From: Desulforapulum autotrophicum | GTDB taxonomy: Bacteria; Desulfobacterota; Desulfobacteria; Desulfobacterales; Desulfolunaceae | Direction: 5' to 3' | Assembly (NCBI GenBank): GCA_020723285.1 | Contig: DYJE01000007.1 | Location: 62,001 to 126,000 of the forward strand | DNA: 64,000 bases | Shown here: positions 16,895 to 25,373 of the stretch, one piece after another | How positions within the stretch are numbered: position 1 is the first letter of the stretch | Layout: the number at the start of each line of letters is the position of its first letter | The notes under the pieces: model-generated | Database searches by the model: none | Told to the model about the DNA's origin: nothing | The model's input: the letters and a program-made list of their open reading frames with translations, nothing else | Translations under genes and position numbers: made by a program

Positions 16895-17959
16895 TCAGCT
16901 GGCGTAAACGATGTTGACACTCAATGGGTCCATGGCGATGTTGCCGGGGACGGGCAGGATGTGCTGACCGTGAACGGTGAGCCAGCCCTGGTCGGGTTTG
17001 AGTCCGCGAAGTTTGCCGTTTTTCGGAAATGACGAGTGGGGGGTGTGGTCGTAAGTGACCTGGAACAGACAGACGCCGTCTTTTTCTTCGTAGTCCACCA
17101 GAAAATTTCTTGAAAAGCGGTCGAGGTTCATGCCGTTTTCTTCGGCGATGTCGAGCATCTCACTCAACGTGAGCCGCAGAAGAACGGTTTTGGTCAGCCC
17201 TCTTTCCGAAAACCGAAGAATGGACCGGGATTCGCTGCTGCAAACGTAGACGGTGGAGACGCAGGGAAGCCGCTTGAGATACTGGGCCGCAACGCCTGCT
17301 GCAGTGCGCCGTCCGCCGGCCATGACCGGGAGGCCGTAATATTCGAAGAATTTCTTCTGGACATCTTCGGCGTATTTGTCGCCGCGTTCGTAAAGGTCCT
17401 TGAGGATGTACCGGAGATCCCGGGCCAGTTCTTCAGCGGCGTCGGCAATGGGCCAGTCCACACGGACATGGTAATGGGATATGCCGTAACGGTCTTTGCC
17501 CTTGACCGATTCGTCCCGTTGGATCAACAGGGCGTAGTCCACGTCCAGAAGGCTGTTCATGAAATTCTTGAATTTCACGGAGTCCAGGTATCTCTGGTTC
17601 CGGTCGAAATTGTCTTTGAGGGTGAGCAGGTCCGACGCAATGAGGTTGGTTTTGGTGACTTTGTTCACGTCAAAAAAACGGATATGTTTTTTGCACGCGG
17701 CCGGAACCACATCCTCCACGAAGATCAGAAGAAAGCTGTTGACCAGATCGTATTCCATGCCCGGTATACGCGCTCTTGGTTTGAGTTCCCTGCGTTCCAC
17801 AAAGGGGAAGGGGACATCCTTCATTTTGAAGTTTTTAAGTGAGTCGATGAGGCCGTAAGAAAGAACCAGCTGATCCAGGTCATCACGAAGCAGTTCGTAA
17901 TAGGATCGCCTGAGTTTGTTGGCGCGGCTCAGTTCTTCCCTGTACCTCCAGTGCGGCAA
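16895..17959 (-). CDS. Hypothetical protein, 354 residues
   Basis: I do not recognise a family. The protein is soluble, with no signal peptide or membrane helix, and starts with TTG at 17959 (MPHWRYREELSRANKLRRSY) six bases after GGAG; no in-frame ATG is better placed. The N-terminal part is helical and charged, the middle contains a HYHVRVDWP stretch, and the C-terminal third is rich in beta-type sequence (VYVCSSES, LFQVTYDHTPHSSFPK, GWLTVHGQHILPV, NIVYAS). It is a single-gene unit between mgtC and the ribosomal rplI operon. Codon use looks native, and the long frame with many conserved-looking residues supports a real gene. Confidence 0.8.
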   Translation of the reverse strand: MPHWRYREELSRANKLRRSYYELLRDDLDQLVLSYGLIDSLKNFKMKDVPFPFVERRELKPRARIPGMEYDLVNSFLLIFVEDVVPAACKKHIRFFDVNKVTKTNLIASDLLTLKDNFDRNQRYLDSVKFKNFMNSLLDVDYALLIQRDESVKGKDRYGISHYHVRVDWPIADAAEELARDLRYILKDLYERGDKYAEDVQKKFFEYYGLPVMAGGRRTAAGVAAQYLKRLPCVSTVYVCSSESRSILRFSERGLTKTVLLRLTLSEMLDIAEENGMNLDRFSRNFLVDYEEKDGVCLFQVTYDHTPHSSFPKNGKLRGLKPDQGWLTVHGQHILPVPGNIAMDPLSVNIVYAS

Positions 17960-18165
17960 AACGGACTCCTGTAAGCATCATGGTGTTTGTTGTGTGGCAT
18001 TGCCGGAATTTTTGTGAAAACCGTAACAAATTACCATGATTCATAGGGCTGTGAAACGTTTTTTATGATAACGGATAAAAAATGTTTTGCGGGACAGGAG
18101 TTTTGGCCTGCGAGAGCGGGGAAGGGGGGGATGTGTTTTGGGACAGCTCGTCTTATGTGAAGAAT

Positions 18166-18204
18166 AAAACGAAAATACCCGACTCCCAGAAAAGGAGCCG
18201 GGTA
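18166..18204 (-). terminator. Terminator of the rpsF-rpsR-rplI operon
   Basis: TACCCGACTCC (18176-18186) pairs with GGAGCCGGGTA (18194-18204) with one G-T type mismatch around a seven-base loop. On the minus strand it is followed by TTTTCGTTTTATT. It lies 26 bases beyond the rplI stop. Confidence 0.85.
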
Positions 18205-18229
18205 ACTGTTTTTATGGCAGTTTTCGCTA

Positions 18230-18691
18230 TTATTCGCTTTTTTCGTCGCCTGAAACTTCAACAACGATTTCCGGCTCAACATCTTTGTAGAGGCGGATGG
18301 GAATTTTATAGGAGCCCACTTCCTTGATGGGGTCGGCAAGGAGAACCATGCGTTTTTCAACCATCACATTCTGGGCCTTCAACGATTCCACGATGTCGTT
18401 GATGACGATGGAGCCGTAGAGGCGGCCTTCATTGCTGACTTTGGCCGTGAGTTTGCAAACAACGCCTTCTATTTTCTTGGCCAGTTCCTGAGCCGCTTCC
18501 TGCTCTTTGATGATCTGGAGTTCGAGGCGGGCTTTCTGCTGTTCCAGCATTTTCTTGTTCTGCGGCGTTGCGAGAATGGCTTTGCCCCTGGGAAGGAGAT
18601 AGTTCCGGGCGTAGCCGTCTTTCACTGTTGCCTCGGTGCCGATGATACCGATGGTATCGATCGTTTCCGTCAATATGATTTTCGTTGCCAT
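18230..18691 (-). CDS. rplI: 50S ribosomal protein L9
   Basis: The 153-residue protein starts MATKIILTETIDTIG behind GGAGG. The L9 signature in the N-terminal domain (GYARNYLLPRGKAILAT) is followed by the long connecting helix (KKMLEQQKARLELQIIKEQEAAQELAKK) and the C-terminal RNA-binding domain. L9 binds 23S rRNA domain V and helps frame maintenance. A longer open frame reaches 19006 but lacks conservation. It closes the rpsF-rpsR-DUF2232-rplI operon and is followed by a terminator. The usual length is about 148 residues. Confidence 0.96.
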   Translation of the reverse strand: MATKIILTETIDTIGIIGTEATVKDGYARNYLLPRGKAILATPQNKKMLEQQKARLELQIIKEQEAAQELAKKIEGVVCKLTAKVSNEGRLYGSIVINDIVESLKAQNVMVEKRMVLLADPIKEVGSYKIPIRLYKDVEPEIVVEVSGDEKSE

Positions 18692-18786
18692 TTTAACCTC
18701 CGCTAAAGGATAACCCTTCAGTTTTTTCAAGTGTCTGTCAACAGGCCTGTCTGATGGGGCCGTGTTGATCGGGACACAGTCATTTG

Positions 18787-19698
18787 TTATTCGTTCGAAT
18801 CGTTCCGCATCAGTTTCGGGACTCGGACTCGAAAATCCGCCCACATGTCGAAAAGGCCCGCTCCGGTCACCAGGAGGTTGACCGGGAACTGAAAGAAAAC
18901 CAGCCAGTAAAGAAAGTATTTCAGAACGGGCGGAATGCGTGTTTTGTTGACAAAGAACGATACGATGGAAATCCCTTGTAAAAAATAGACCATCAGAACC
19001 AGGCACATCACGTTCATGCTGAACAGAAACAGCGGCCTGTGCTCGATAAGGAGACCGGCTGTTCCGAAGATCACCAGCCAGACCAGCTTTTCAGGTGCCT
19101 TCCAGCGATCCAGCCCACCGAACTGCGGGGTGGGCAGTTTGTGCTTCCGGAGCAGAGGCACGGCGAGGATCACATTGACCCAGGCGATGAACACCACCAT
19201 GGTGCCGATCATTCCCGGAAGCATCCAGGTGACCATGCGCTGGACCTCATCAGAGGTTTCCTGCACGATGCCGGATTCTGCGAGAAGGGTCATGATATCC
19301 CTGACCTGTTGAAAGGCCAGATCGTAGATCCCCGTCTGTTGAACGCCGCTGTAAAAGAACAAAGCCAGTGAGCCCGTCACCATGACAACCGAACCGGGAT
19401 ACAGGATGGTTTTCTCGATGGAAAGTCCTGCTTCGAAGCATTCCGCGATCAGGTAACCCAGAAGCATCCATCCGGTCATGATGAACAGCTCCGTTGTGAC
19501 AGTTCCGCCAAGGCCCGTCAGAATGCCTGTCATGACGGCCGGGATGATCATTCCCAGGTGCCGGCCGAGCTTGATTCTGTAGTAGAGGACGGGAAGGGGC
19601 GCCAGCCATGCGGTCACCGCACCGAGAATCAGAAGGAACGTGATGACGATTCCTGTCATGACACTTCTCGGAACGCTGTGTTGCGGCATGGCATGCAC
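18787..19698 (-). CDS. DUF2232 (YybS-type) integral membrane protein
   Basis: The 303-residue protein is almost entirely hydrophobic, with about eight predicted membrane helices (for example IVITFLLILGAVTAWLAPLPVLYY near the start) and ends in a short charged tail. It matches the DUF2232 family, whose gene is regularly inserted between rpsR and rplI in Deltaproteobacteria and Firmicutes. No activity is established; a substrate-binding membrane component similar to ECF S subunits has been considered for the superfamily. The start at 19698 is GTG; ATG 19689 or 19659 would remove a few residues and cannot be excluded because no ribosome site stands out. Confidence 0.85.
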   Translation of the reverse strand: MHAMPQHSVPRSVMTGIVITFLLILGAVTAWLAPLPVLYYRIKLGRHLGMIIPAVMTGILTGLGGTVTTELFIMTGWMLLGYLIAECFEAGLSIEKTILYPGSVVMVTGSLALFFYSGVQQTGIYDLAFQQVRDIMTLLAESGIVQETSDEVQRMVTWMLPGMIGTMVVFIAWVNVILAVPLLRKHKLPTPQFGGLDRWKAPEKLVWLVIFGTAGLLIEHRPLFLFSMNVMCLVLMVYFLQGISIVSFFVNKTRIPPVLKYFLYWLVFFQFPVNLLVTGAGLFDMWADFRVRVPKLMRNDSNE

Positions 19699-19733
19699 GT
19701 TTTTCGCTGTCTCCCTACCTGGTCTTGATCACA

Positions 19734-20015
19734 TCAGGCTTCAAAGTTGCCCACGAAAGGCAGAAGAGCGATGGTCCGCGCTCTTTTTATGGCCGTGTTC
19801 AGGCTTCTCTGGTGTTTTGCACATGTTCCGGTGATGCGTCTTGGAATGATTTTACCCCGTTCGGAGATGAAGTATTTCAGGGTGCGAACATCCTTGTAAT
19901 TGATTTCCATGGTGCTGTCCGCGCAGAATTTGCAGACCTTTCTGCGGTGGAATGTGCGTTTGACTCTGCCACGTTTGGGGCCCTGGCCTTTTCCGGCTGT
20001 CCGTGTGAATGCCAT
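19734..20015 (-). CDS. rpsR: 30S ribosomal protein S18, zinc-binding type
   Basis: The 93-residue protein carries the S18 core [18 protein letters not shown] and the [21 protein letters not shown] block. Three cysteines and the CAKH histidine are retained, so this is the C+ form that can bind zinc rather than the zinc-free paralogue. S18 pairs with S6 on the 30S platform. Its start overlaps the rpsF stop by one base. A basic N-terminal extension ([19 protein letters not shown]) is normal for the family. Confidence 0.96.
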   Translation of the reverse strand: MAFTRTAGKGQGPKRGRVKRTFHRRKVCKFCADSTMEINYKDVRTLKYFISERGKIIPRRITGTCAKHQRSLNTAIKRARTIALLPFVGNFEA

Positions 20016-20476
20016 TATTCTTCCTCCTCGCGACTGTCATCGGTTTCGTCGTCATAATCATCGTCATCATCGTCATCGGAAGCGAATTTCTTTTCTTCGT
20101 TCTTGGCGGCTTCCGCCCGTGACGCTTCTTCTGCGGCTTTTCTTGCCCGAGTTTCAGCAAGTTCCACCTTGATTTTTTCGGGATCAGCGTTGTCCTGAAG
20201 AATGATGGTCATGTACTTGAGGAATTTGTCATCGATGCGGCAGGTTCTTTCGATTTCGGCAACAAGTTCGCCGGTTCCGCAGTAGTCGATTCTCATGTAA
20301 TGGCCGCGGGTTTTCTTTTTAATCTCGTAGGCCAGGCGTTTGCTTCCCCAGTCGTCCATTTCGATGATGGCCCCTTTCATGGTGGCGATCAAATCGGTGA
20401 CTTTGTCGAAGCGCTGTTTGCGATCGTCTTCCGAGACATCCGGATCAACGATGAAAACTGTTTCATACCGTCTCAT
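20015..20476 (-). CDS. rpsF: 30S ribosomal protein S6 with acidic tail
   Basis: The 153-residue protein begins [19 protein letters not shown] behind GGAGGTACC. The S6 fold is complete by about residue 100 ([19 protein letters not shown] and [15 protein letters not shown]). After it comes a 40-50 residue tail that ends in a run of Asp and Glu ([20 protein letters not shown]). E. coli S6 also has C-terminal glutamates, added by RimK, so an encoded acidic tail may mimic that state; this is inference. First gene of the ribosomal operon; S6:S18 commonly autoregulate through the leader RNA. Confidence 0.96.
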   Translation of the reverse strand: MRRYETVFIVDPDVSEDDRKQRFDKVTDLIATMKGAIIEMDDWGSKRLAYEIKKKTRGHYMRIDYCGTGELVAEIERTCRIDDKFLKYMTIILQDNADPEKIKVELAETRARKAAEEASRAEAAKNEEKKFASDDDDDDDYDDETDDSREEEE

Positions 20477-20560
20477 GGTACCTCCTTATGGATGTTAAGC
20501 CCCTGATCTCAAAGTGTCAGGAGCAAGGATAAATGAGCTTTCCGCTCAAAAAAACCATTC

Positions 20561-20590
20561 TAAATATCATTGATGATCGAGGGGTGTCAA
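20561..20590 (-). promoter_or_regulatory. Promoter of the rpsF operon
   Basis: On the minus strand TTGACA (20585-20590) and TATTTA (20561-20566) are 18 bases apart, about 85 bases upstream of the rpsF start, leaving room for a leader. Confidence 0.6.
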
Positions 20591-20654
20591 GCCTTTGATA
20601 CTGATGTGATGTTTAATTCATAAGGATGGCGGTTCGGCGGAGAGATAAAATTAG

Positions 20655-20668
20655 ACTGACCAGTCAGT
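20655..20668. promoter_or_regulatory. TetR-type operator, copy 1
   Basis: ACTGACCAGTCAGT is a perfect 6+6 bp palindrome with a two-base centre. It ends exactly six bases before the -35 box of the aminotransferase operon. Identical palindromes with the same spacing occur at 38064-38077 and 38781-38794, beside a TetR-family gene at 35.6-36.2 kb. Confidence 0.8.
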
Positions 20669-20674
20669 TTATAC

Positions 20675-20704
20675 TTGACGCGCCGAATTTTCTCCACGTA
20701 TAAT
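20675..20704 (+). promoter_or_regulatory. Sigma-70 promoter of the aminotransferase/aldolase operon
   Basis: TTGACG (20675-20680) and a consensus TATAAT (20699-20704) with an 18-base spacer, about 55 bases before the start codon of the aminotransferase. Confidence 0.8.
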
Positions 20705-20759
20705 CAGTGTGCTTTCAGACAAAACGGACATTAAAAGACTCCATGCGAAAGGAGAACCC

Positions 20760-22232
20760 ATGAATAAAGCCGGTTACGCGATTAAAGAATACCATGATGT
20801 GGACGATATCTACCGTCGGCTGAACCACCTGATCCGCGAACCCATCCGGACGTTGAAACCCGCGGCCATGAAGGCATATCTTCGATATTTCGAGGAGCGC
20901 TGCACAGCGTCGAAAAAAATGATCGACGAAGCCAAAAGCGTGATTCCCGGCGGTGTCCAGCACAATCTGGCCTTTAATTATCCTTTCCCCCTGGCGTTTG
21001 AAAAAGCGGAAGGGGCGTATCTATACGACATCGACGGAAACCGGTACATCGATTTTCTTCAGGCGGGCGGCCCCACGGTCCTTGGAAGCAATCCCCCTCA
21101 AATCCGGGAAAAGATCGTGAAACTCCTTGAAACCTGCGGACCGGTCACGGGGCTGTTTCATGAATACGAACTGAAGCTGGCCAGATTCATCTGCGACCGT
21201 TTCCCCGGCGTCGACATGTTTCGGATGCTGGGCAGCGGCACCGAGGCGGACATGGCAGCCATCCGGGTGGCCAGGCTGGCCACGGGAAAGAAATTCATTA
21301 TCAAACAGGGGGGGGCCTACCACGGCTGGAGCGACCAGCTGTCCTACGGTATGCGGATTCCCGGCACCGGGTCTCTGGAATCCCACGGCATTCCCAGATC
21401 CTGCTTCAAATACACCCAGGAGGTGTATCCCAACGACATTGAGGCCCTTGAAAAGAAATTGGCTTCAAACCGCTGGCGTGGCGGCACGGCGGCGGTGATT
21501 GTCGAGCCTCTGGGGCCGGAAAGCGGCACCCGTCCCCTTTCCTACGAATACAACAGAAATGTCCGGGACCTGTGCGACCGGTACGGAGCCCTTCTGATAT
21601 TCGACGAGGTGGTCACGGCGTTCAGGCTGGGCATCGACGGCGCGCAAGGGTATTTCAACGTGGTTCCGGATTTGACGGTGTTCGGCAAGGTGGTGGCCGG
21701 CGGCTACCCTTCCGCCGGAGGTCTTGGCGGAAAAGAGAAGTACATGGCCTGTCTGGCCGGAGGTCTTGGCGGAAAATCGTCCAAAAAGGCCCATGTGGGC
21801 GGAACCATGGCGGCGAATCCTTTAAGCTCTGCCGCCGGATATTACACGGTGACGGAGATTGAGAAGACCAACGCCTGCGAAAAGGCAGGTCTGGCCGGAG
21901 ACCGACTCACCCGAGGTCTTCAGGCCATCATGGCCAAATACGGCCTGCCTTTTGTGGCTTACAACCAAGGCTCCATCTGCCATCTGGAGACTGTGGGAAC
22001 CATGCTGTTCGACATCAGCCTTAGATGGTTCTGGGAGATTCCGTCGAAACTCAAGGAGATCCACGCCCGGAAAGACATCATGACCCACATGGGGGCGGCG
22101 TACATGGCCGAAGGTCTCGTGACCCTTGCCGGAAGCCGTCTGTACACCTCGGCGGCGGATACGGATGACATCATCGACGACGCCCTCACACGGTTCGACC
22201 GGGTGTTCGCACAGATCGAAGGGGTAAGATGA
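20760..22232 (+). CDS. Class III aminotransferase, glutamate-1-semialdehyde aminomutase-like
   Basis: The 490-residue PLP enzyme starts at ATG 20760 behind AAAGGAGAA. Motifs are IPGGVQHNLAFNYPFPLAFE, LYDIDGNRYIDF, GSGTEADMAAIRVAR, FDEVVTAFRLG (PLP Asp) and FGKVVAGGYP (Schiff-base Lys). It resembles glutamate-1-semialdehyde aminomutase but is about 60 residues longer and lies in an unrelated operon, so it is probably an aminotransferase or aminomutase on another substrate. Just after the active-site Lys a 21-base sequence is repeated in frame 42 bases apart, giving GGLGGK twice. Its stop overlaps the aldolase start by four bases. Its promoter carries the TetR-type palindrome. Confidence 0.85.
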   Translation: MNKAGYAIKEYHDVDDIYRRLNHLIREPIRTLKPAAMKAYLRYFEERCTASKKMIDEAKSVIPGGVQHNLAFNYPFPLAFEKAEGAYLYDIDGNRYIDFLQAGGPTVLGSNPPQIREKIVKLLETCGPVTGLFHEYELKLARFICDRFPGVDMFRMLGSGTEADMAAIRVARLATGKKFIIKQGGAYHGWSDQLSYGMRIPGTGSLESHGIPRSCFKYTQEVYPNDIEALEKKLASNRWRGGTAAVIVEPLGPESGTRPLSYEYNRNVRDLCDRYGALLIFDEVVTAFRLGIDGAQGYFNVVPDLTVFGKVVAGGYPSAGGLGGKEKYMACLAGGLGGKSSKKAHVGGTMAANPLSSAAGYYTVTEIEKTNACEKAGLAGDRLTRGLQAIMAKYGLPFVAYNQGSICHLETVGTMLFDISLRWFWEIPSKLKEIHARKDIMTHMGAAYMAEGLVTLAGSRLYTSAADTDDIIDDALTRFDRVFAQIEGVR

Positions 22233-22912
22233 TGAGCAGGGACGCATTGTACAGACTGTCCATGGAACAGGCCAGAGAGCTGGTGGTGGAGTCCGGTCTG
22301 CGGCTGGTTCGTGAAGGGCTTGTGGCCAGAACCTGGGGAAACATCAGCGTCCGTGCCGATGAAGATTCGTTTTTCATTACGCCCAGCGGCATCGCTTATG
22401 AACGGATGCGGCCGGAACATATCGTCCGGGTGTTCATGACGGACCTCCGGCATGAGGGCGCTGTCAAGCCTTCGTCGGAAAAGGCTCTGCATCGGGCGAT
22501 CTATGAATTGAAACCCACGGCACGGGCCATTATCCATACCCATCAGACGGCGGCGTCCTCATTATCCTGTGCCGGGAAAACCCTTTTTACGGTATCCGAA
22601 GAAGAGAAAACAACACTCGGCCCCAGCGTCCGGACAGCGGCATACGCCCTTCCGGGAACAAAGAAGCTGGCCCGTTCGGCGGCTGCGGTCATCGGCGACG
22701 GCAACGCCGTTCTTCTCGCCAGTCACGGGGCAGTGTGCGTGGGCCGGGACATGGACGAGGCGTTCAGGGTATCGCAGGTTCTTGAAGACCTTTGTGAGCG
22801 GGTGGTGGCGGACGCTGCGGCACGGTTGTCCGGAAAATCTCAAACCACACGGGAATCCATATATTCCCTTTTTATTGACCAGCATACCCGGAGGCCGGCA
22901 GATGGCTGTTGA
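22229..22912 (+). CDS. Class II aldolase/adducin family protein
   Basis: The 227-residue protein has the class II (L-fuculose-1-phosphate type) aldolase fold: TWGNISVR and FFITPSGIAYE for phosphate binding, the Glu in SSEKALH, the zinc pair HTH in IIHTHQTAAS and the third His in ASHGAVCVGRD. It would cleave or form a sugar-phosphate-like aldol, producing dihydroxyacetone phosphate or a related fragment. It is coupled by a four-base overlap to the aminotransferase and overlaps the next gene by 11 bases. Substrate is unknown. Together with the FGGY kinase that shares the same operator it suggests kinase-then-aldolase chemistry. Confidence 0.85.
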   Translation: MMSRDALYRLSMEQARELVVESGLRLVREGLVARTWGNISVRADEDSFFITPSGIAYERMRPEHIVRVFMTDLRHEGAVKPSSEKALHRAIYELKPTARAIIHTHQTAASSLSCAGKTLFTVSEEEKTTLGPSVRTAAYALPGTKKLARSAAAVIGDGNAVLLASHGAVCVGRDMDEAFRVSQVLEDLCERVVADAAARLSGKSQTTRESIYSLFIDQHTRRPADGC

Positions 22913-23549
22913 TGGACAGAACACCCGTACCATGAAAACGTTTTGCGCCATGCTGATCGCGGAAGGTGTCATCCCCGGCAATGGTGAGGGTTTTAGTATG
23001 AGATATGATGACGAGCTGCTGTATCCCGTTGCCACAGACGGCGGTATCGCCATCGCCGCGTGCCCCATGGACGGTCTTGATTTTGCGATTCCGGTCTGGG
23101 TCAAGCGTCACCGTGATATTCACAGCCGTAAAAAGGGCGTGATGGTTCTGATTTTTTCAAGACTGCCCAACACCCTGGCCTGTGCCAAAGCCGGAATCAA
23201 CATTCCGCCCCTTCTGGATGATTTTGCCCAGCTTGTGGGGGTTGACGCGAAATCCCTTGAAAGGGATTCCGGAAAACCCTCGTTTGCAGGTACGGTGATC
23301 AAGGGCCTTGCACTGAGAAACGCCGTGCTGATCAAGGACGCAGGAGGGCTTTGCGCAGCCGGTGATTTTGACGATGCCCATGCCGTGGTCCAGGTTCTTG
23401 AAAAGAACTGCCGGGCCGTGGTGGACATGTTCTTTTTCGGTGGCGGCCGCCCGATCACCTGGCTCGACGCCTGGCTTATGCGTCTGGTGTACCGGTACAA
23501 GTACGCGAAAAAAAAGACTCCCGGCGAGAATTCAGGGTCCGGGCTCTGA
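22902..23549 (+). CDS. Metal-site-less paralogue of the class II aldolase
   Basis: The 215-residue protein aligns along its length with the preceding aldolase by eye: GNGEGFSMRYDDELLYPVATDGG parallels the phosphate-binding start, and DDAHAVVQVLEKNCRAVVDM parallels DEAFRVSQVLEDLCERVVAD. Every catalytic ligand is replaced: the HTH pair by PNT, the third His by an Ala-Gly segment and the Glu by Lys. It is therefore probably a non-catalytic partner or a binding protein. The start ATG 22902 lies inside the end of the aldolase gene. The call as an aldolase-fold protein is my reading and would need a structure prediction to confirm. Confidence 0.65.
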   Translation: MAVDGQNTRTMKTFCAMLIAEGVIPGNGEGFSMRYDDELLYPVATDGGIAIAACPMDGLDFAIPVWVKRHRDIHSRKKGVMVLIFSRLPNTLACAKAGINIPPLLDDFAQLVGVDAKSLERDSGKPSFAGTVIKGLALRNAVLIKDAGGLCAAGDFDDAHAVVQVLEKNCRAVVDMFFFGGGRPITWLDAWLMRLVYRYKYAKKKTPGENSGSGL

Positions 23550-23607
23550 TGTGATCAGGATCCGGGTTCGGGGCCGCATCATGATTTTTGACACTGTATC
23601 CATGTCA

Positions 23608-23934
23608 TCATCGCTGCCGGAACTCTGGGTGATAAGCCTTTTCAAGTTTCCGCCTGTTCCCTCTTGATCGGAGGACATGGGCGGCGAAGGATTTGCGCTG
23701 GGTCAGAAGGGCGAGGGTTTCCCCGATTTCCTTTGAAAGGCGGATCAGGTGCTGGTTCAGGGTCATGGGCGTCAGGTCTTCCCTGCATGCCATGTCTTTG
23801 AGAAGCTGTTCGCATTCATCGACGATTTTCATGACAGAGGCCCTGTGCGCTGGCGGACCGGTGAGGCCGGTTTTGAGCTGGCTGGCAAGGGGGGCGAGGG
23901 TGTGGGTGATGTGGTGTCTGACGGATTCGTTCAT
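23608..23934 (-). CDS. Hypothetical protein at the end of the flagellar operon
   Basis: The 108-residue, probably all-helical protein (MNESVRHHITHTLAPLASQL...) starts behind AAAAAAGGAAA, 21 bases after fliD on the same strand. In other genomes fliD is followed by fliS and fliT-type chaperones; size, helical character and position suggest a flagellar export chaperone or a flagellin-synthesis helper, but I see no specific motif. The C-terminus is basic (RSRGNRRKLEKAYHPEFRQR). It is the last gene of the flgD-to-fliD group. Confidence 0.65.
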   Translation of the reverse strand: MNESVRHHITHTLAPLASQLKTGLTGPPAHRASVMKIVDECEQLLKDMACREDLTPMTLNQHLIRLSKEIGETLALLTQRKSFAAHVLRSRGNRRKLEKAYHPEFRQR

Positions 23935-23955
23935 GGCTTTTTCCTTTTTTCACTA

Positions 23956-25359
23956 TCATGAATATGAAAGACTTGAAACGGTGCTGATCATGGATTCCAC
24001 GGCGGTCTGGAGCGATTCGAGTTCCGCAAGTTTCGACTCCAGGGCGTTGTAGTAATCCCAGAGCCGCTCTTCCCGTTTGTCAATGAGAAGCTGTTTGGCC
24101 TCGATTTCATCGTCCAGGTCGTCGATGGACTCCTGGTAAGAGTCCAGGCGGCTTTCGATGACACCGTCGGATTCGGTGTAGGCTTCCAGGTAGTCGTAAA
24201 GTTTGACGGCGAAACCTTTGTTGCCTTCCTCGTCGCTGGTGAAAAATGAGATGATGGCTTCTTCGTTGTCTTCGATGACGTCGTCAAAGGTGTCGGAATC
24301 GAAAGACAGGGTTCCGTCTTCCCCGAGTTCGATGCCCAGGGCCGACAGGTTGTTCACCGAATCGGTGACTCCGTCCACCTTGGTTTTAAGAAGGTTGATC
24401 ACCCCGTTTTTCATGAGGGTGGCGCTGTAATCGCCGAAAAGGGTTCCTGTTTCTCCACTGTCCGTATCGATGTACTGTTCTTCCCCGAACACCGAAACCA
24501 TGCTGTTGTATGCCGTGACAAAGGACTGGATGGCTTCTTCCATGCCGCTGTACTTTTTTTTCACGGTGACGGTGAGGGTGTTTTCCTCATCCGGATCCAC
24601 CAGAGTCAGGGTCACACCCTGAATCAGGTCGTCGATGGTGTTTTCGCTGCGTTCGATCTCAAGACCGTTGAAGGTGAACAGGGCTTTTTGGGCTTCCTGG
24701 GTCACGTCCATGGTCTGGCTGGTCGGATCGGAAAACAGCCGGGACAGACCGTTTTCATCGTTTGTCACGCCGTCTTCGTCTACGTCGATGGAAAACCGGA
24801 TCGATTCCCCTGTGCTGTTTGCTGTGAGGGAAAGGGCGCAGGTGGAATCCGTGAGCTGGATCACCGTGGCGGATACCCCGGAATCCGAATCGTTGATGGC
24901 CTTAGCGATGCCGTCAAGGGTGTTGTTTTCATCGTCGATGGTGATGGACGTGAGGTCGTCGTCTCCGGTTCCGATGCGGATCACCCCTTTGCCCACCTTT
25001 TCGTCGGACGCGGAAAAGCCGCTGTAACTGTTGATGATCTCCGTTTTTGCAAGCTGCTTGACCATGATGCTGTATGTTCCTGTGTTGGCGTCATCGTCGG
25101 CGCTGACCTTGAGGACGTCGGTGTCGCTGCTTGAGGCGGAATAGGAGATGAATTCCGTAGGGTCCTGCAAGGTGTCGGCGGCGGCCTGGAGCGCCGACAG
25201 AGCGGATTTGATGGAGCCGTAGGACGAGATTTTGGCTTCGTAATCGCTCTGTTTGGTCTGGAGATCATAAATCGGCTGTTTTTCCACCTCGATGGTGGCG
25301 TTGATGATGGACTCGTAATCGATGCCGGACACGAGGCCGGATGTGGCGGATATTCCCAT
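23956..25359 (-). CDS. fliD: Flagellar filament cap protein FliD
   Basis: The 467-residue protein starts MGISATSGLVSGIDYESIIN, the standard FliD N-terminus, and its N- and C-terminal ends are heptad-rich coiled coils (for example IEAKQLLIDKREERLWDYYNALESKLAELE). The middle is Asp/Ser-rich and acidic as in hook-associated proteins. FliD forms the cap at the filament tip and helps flagellin fold and insert. It is exported by the flagellar type III system, so no Sec signal is expected. Ribosome site AAGGAGG. It follows flgL after 14 bases. Confidence 0.93.
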   Translation of the reverse strand: MGISATSGLVSGIDYESIINATIEVEKQPIYDLQTKQSDYEAKISSYGSIKSALSALQAAADTLQDPTEFISYSASSSDTDVLKVSADDDANTGTYSIMVKQLAKTEIINSYSGFSASDEKVGKGVIRIGTGDDDLTSITIDDENNTLDGIAKAINDSDSGVSATVIQLTDSTCALSLTANSTGESIRFSIDVDEDGVTNDENGLSRLFSDPTSQTMDVTQEAQKALFTFNGLEIERSENTIDDLIQGVTLTLVDPDEENTLTVTVKKKYSGMEEAIQSFVTAYNSMVSVFGEEQYIDTDSGETGTLFGDYSATLMKNGVINLLKTKVDGVTDSVNNLSALGIELGEDGTLSFDSDTFDDVIEDNEEAIISFFTSDEEGNKGFAVKLYDYLEAYTESDGVIESRLDSYQESIDDLDDEIEAKQLLIDKREERLWDYYNALESKLAELESLQTAVESMISTVSSLSYS

Positions 25360-25373
25360 GGTTTCCTCCTTTT

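Noticed and set aside
18692-19006. Long N-terminal extension of rplI
   Set aside because: L9 begins at the conserved MATKIIL with a strong GGAGG just upstream; the extension overlaps the DUF2232 gene in another frame.
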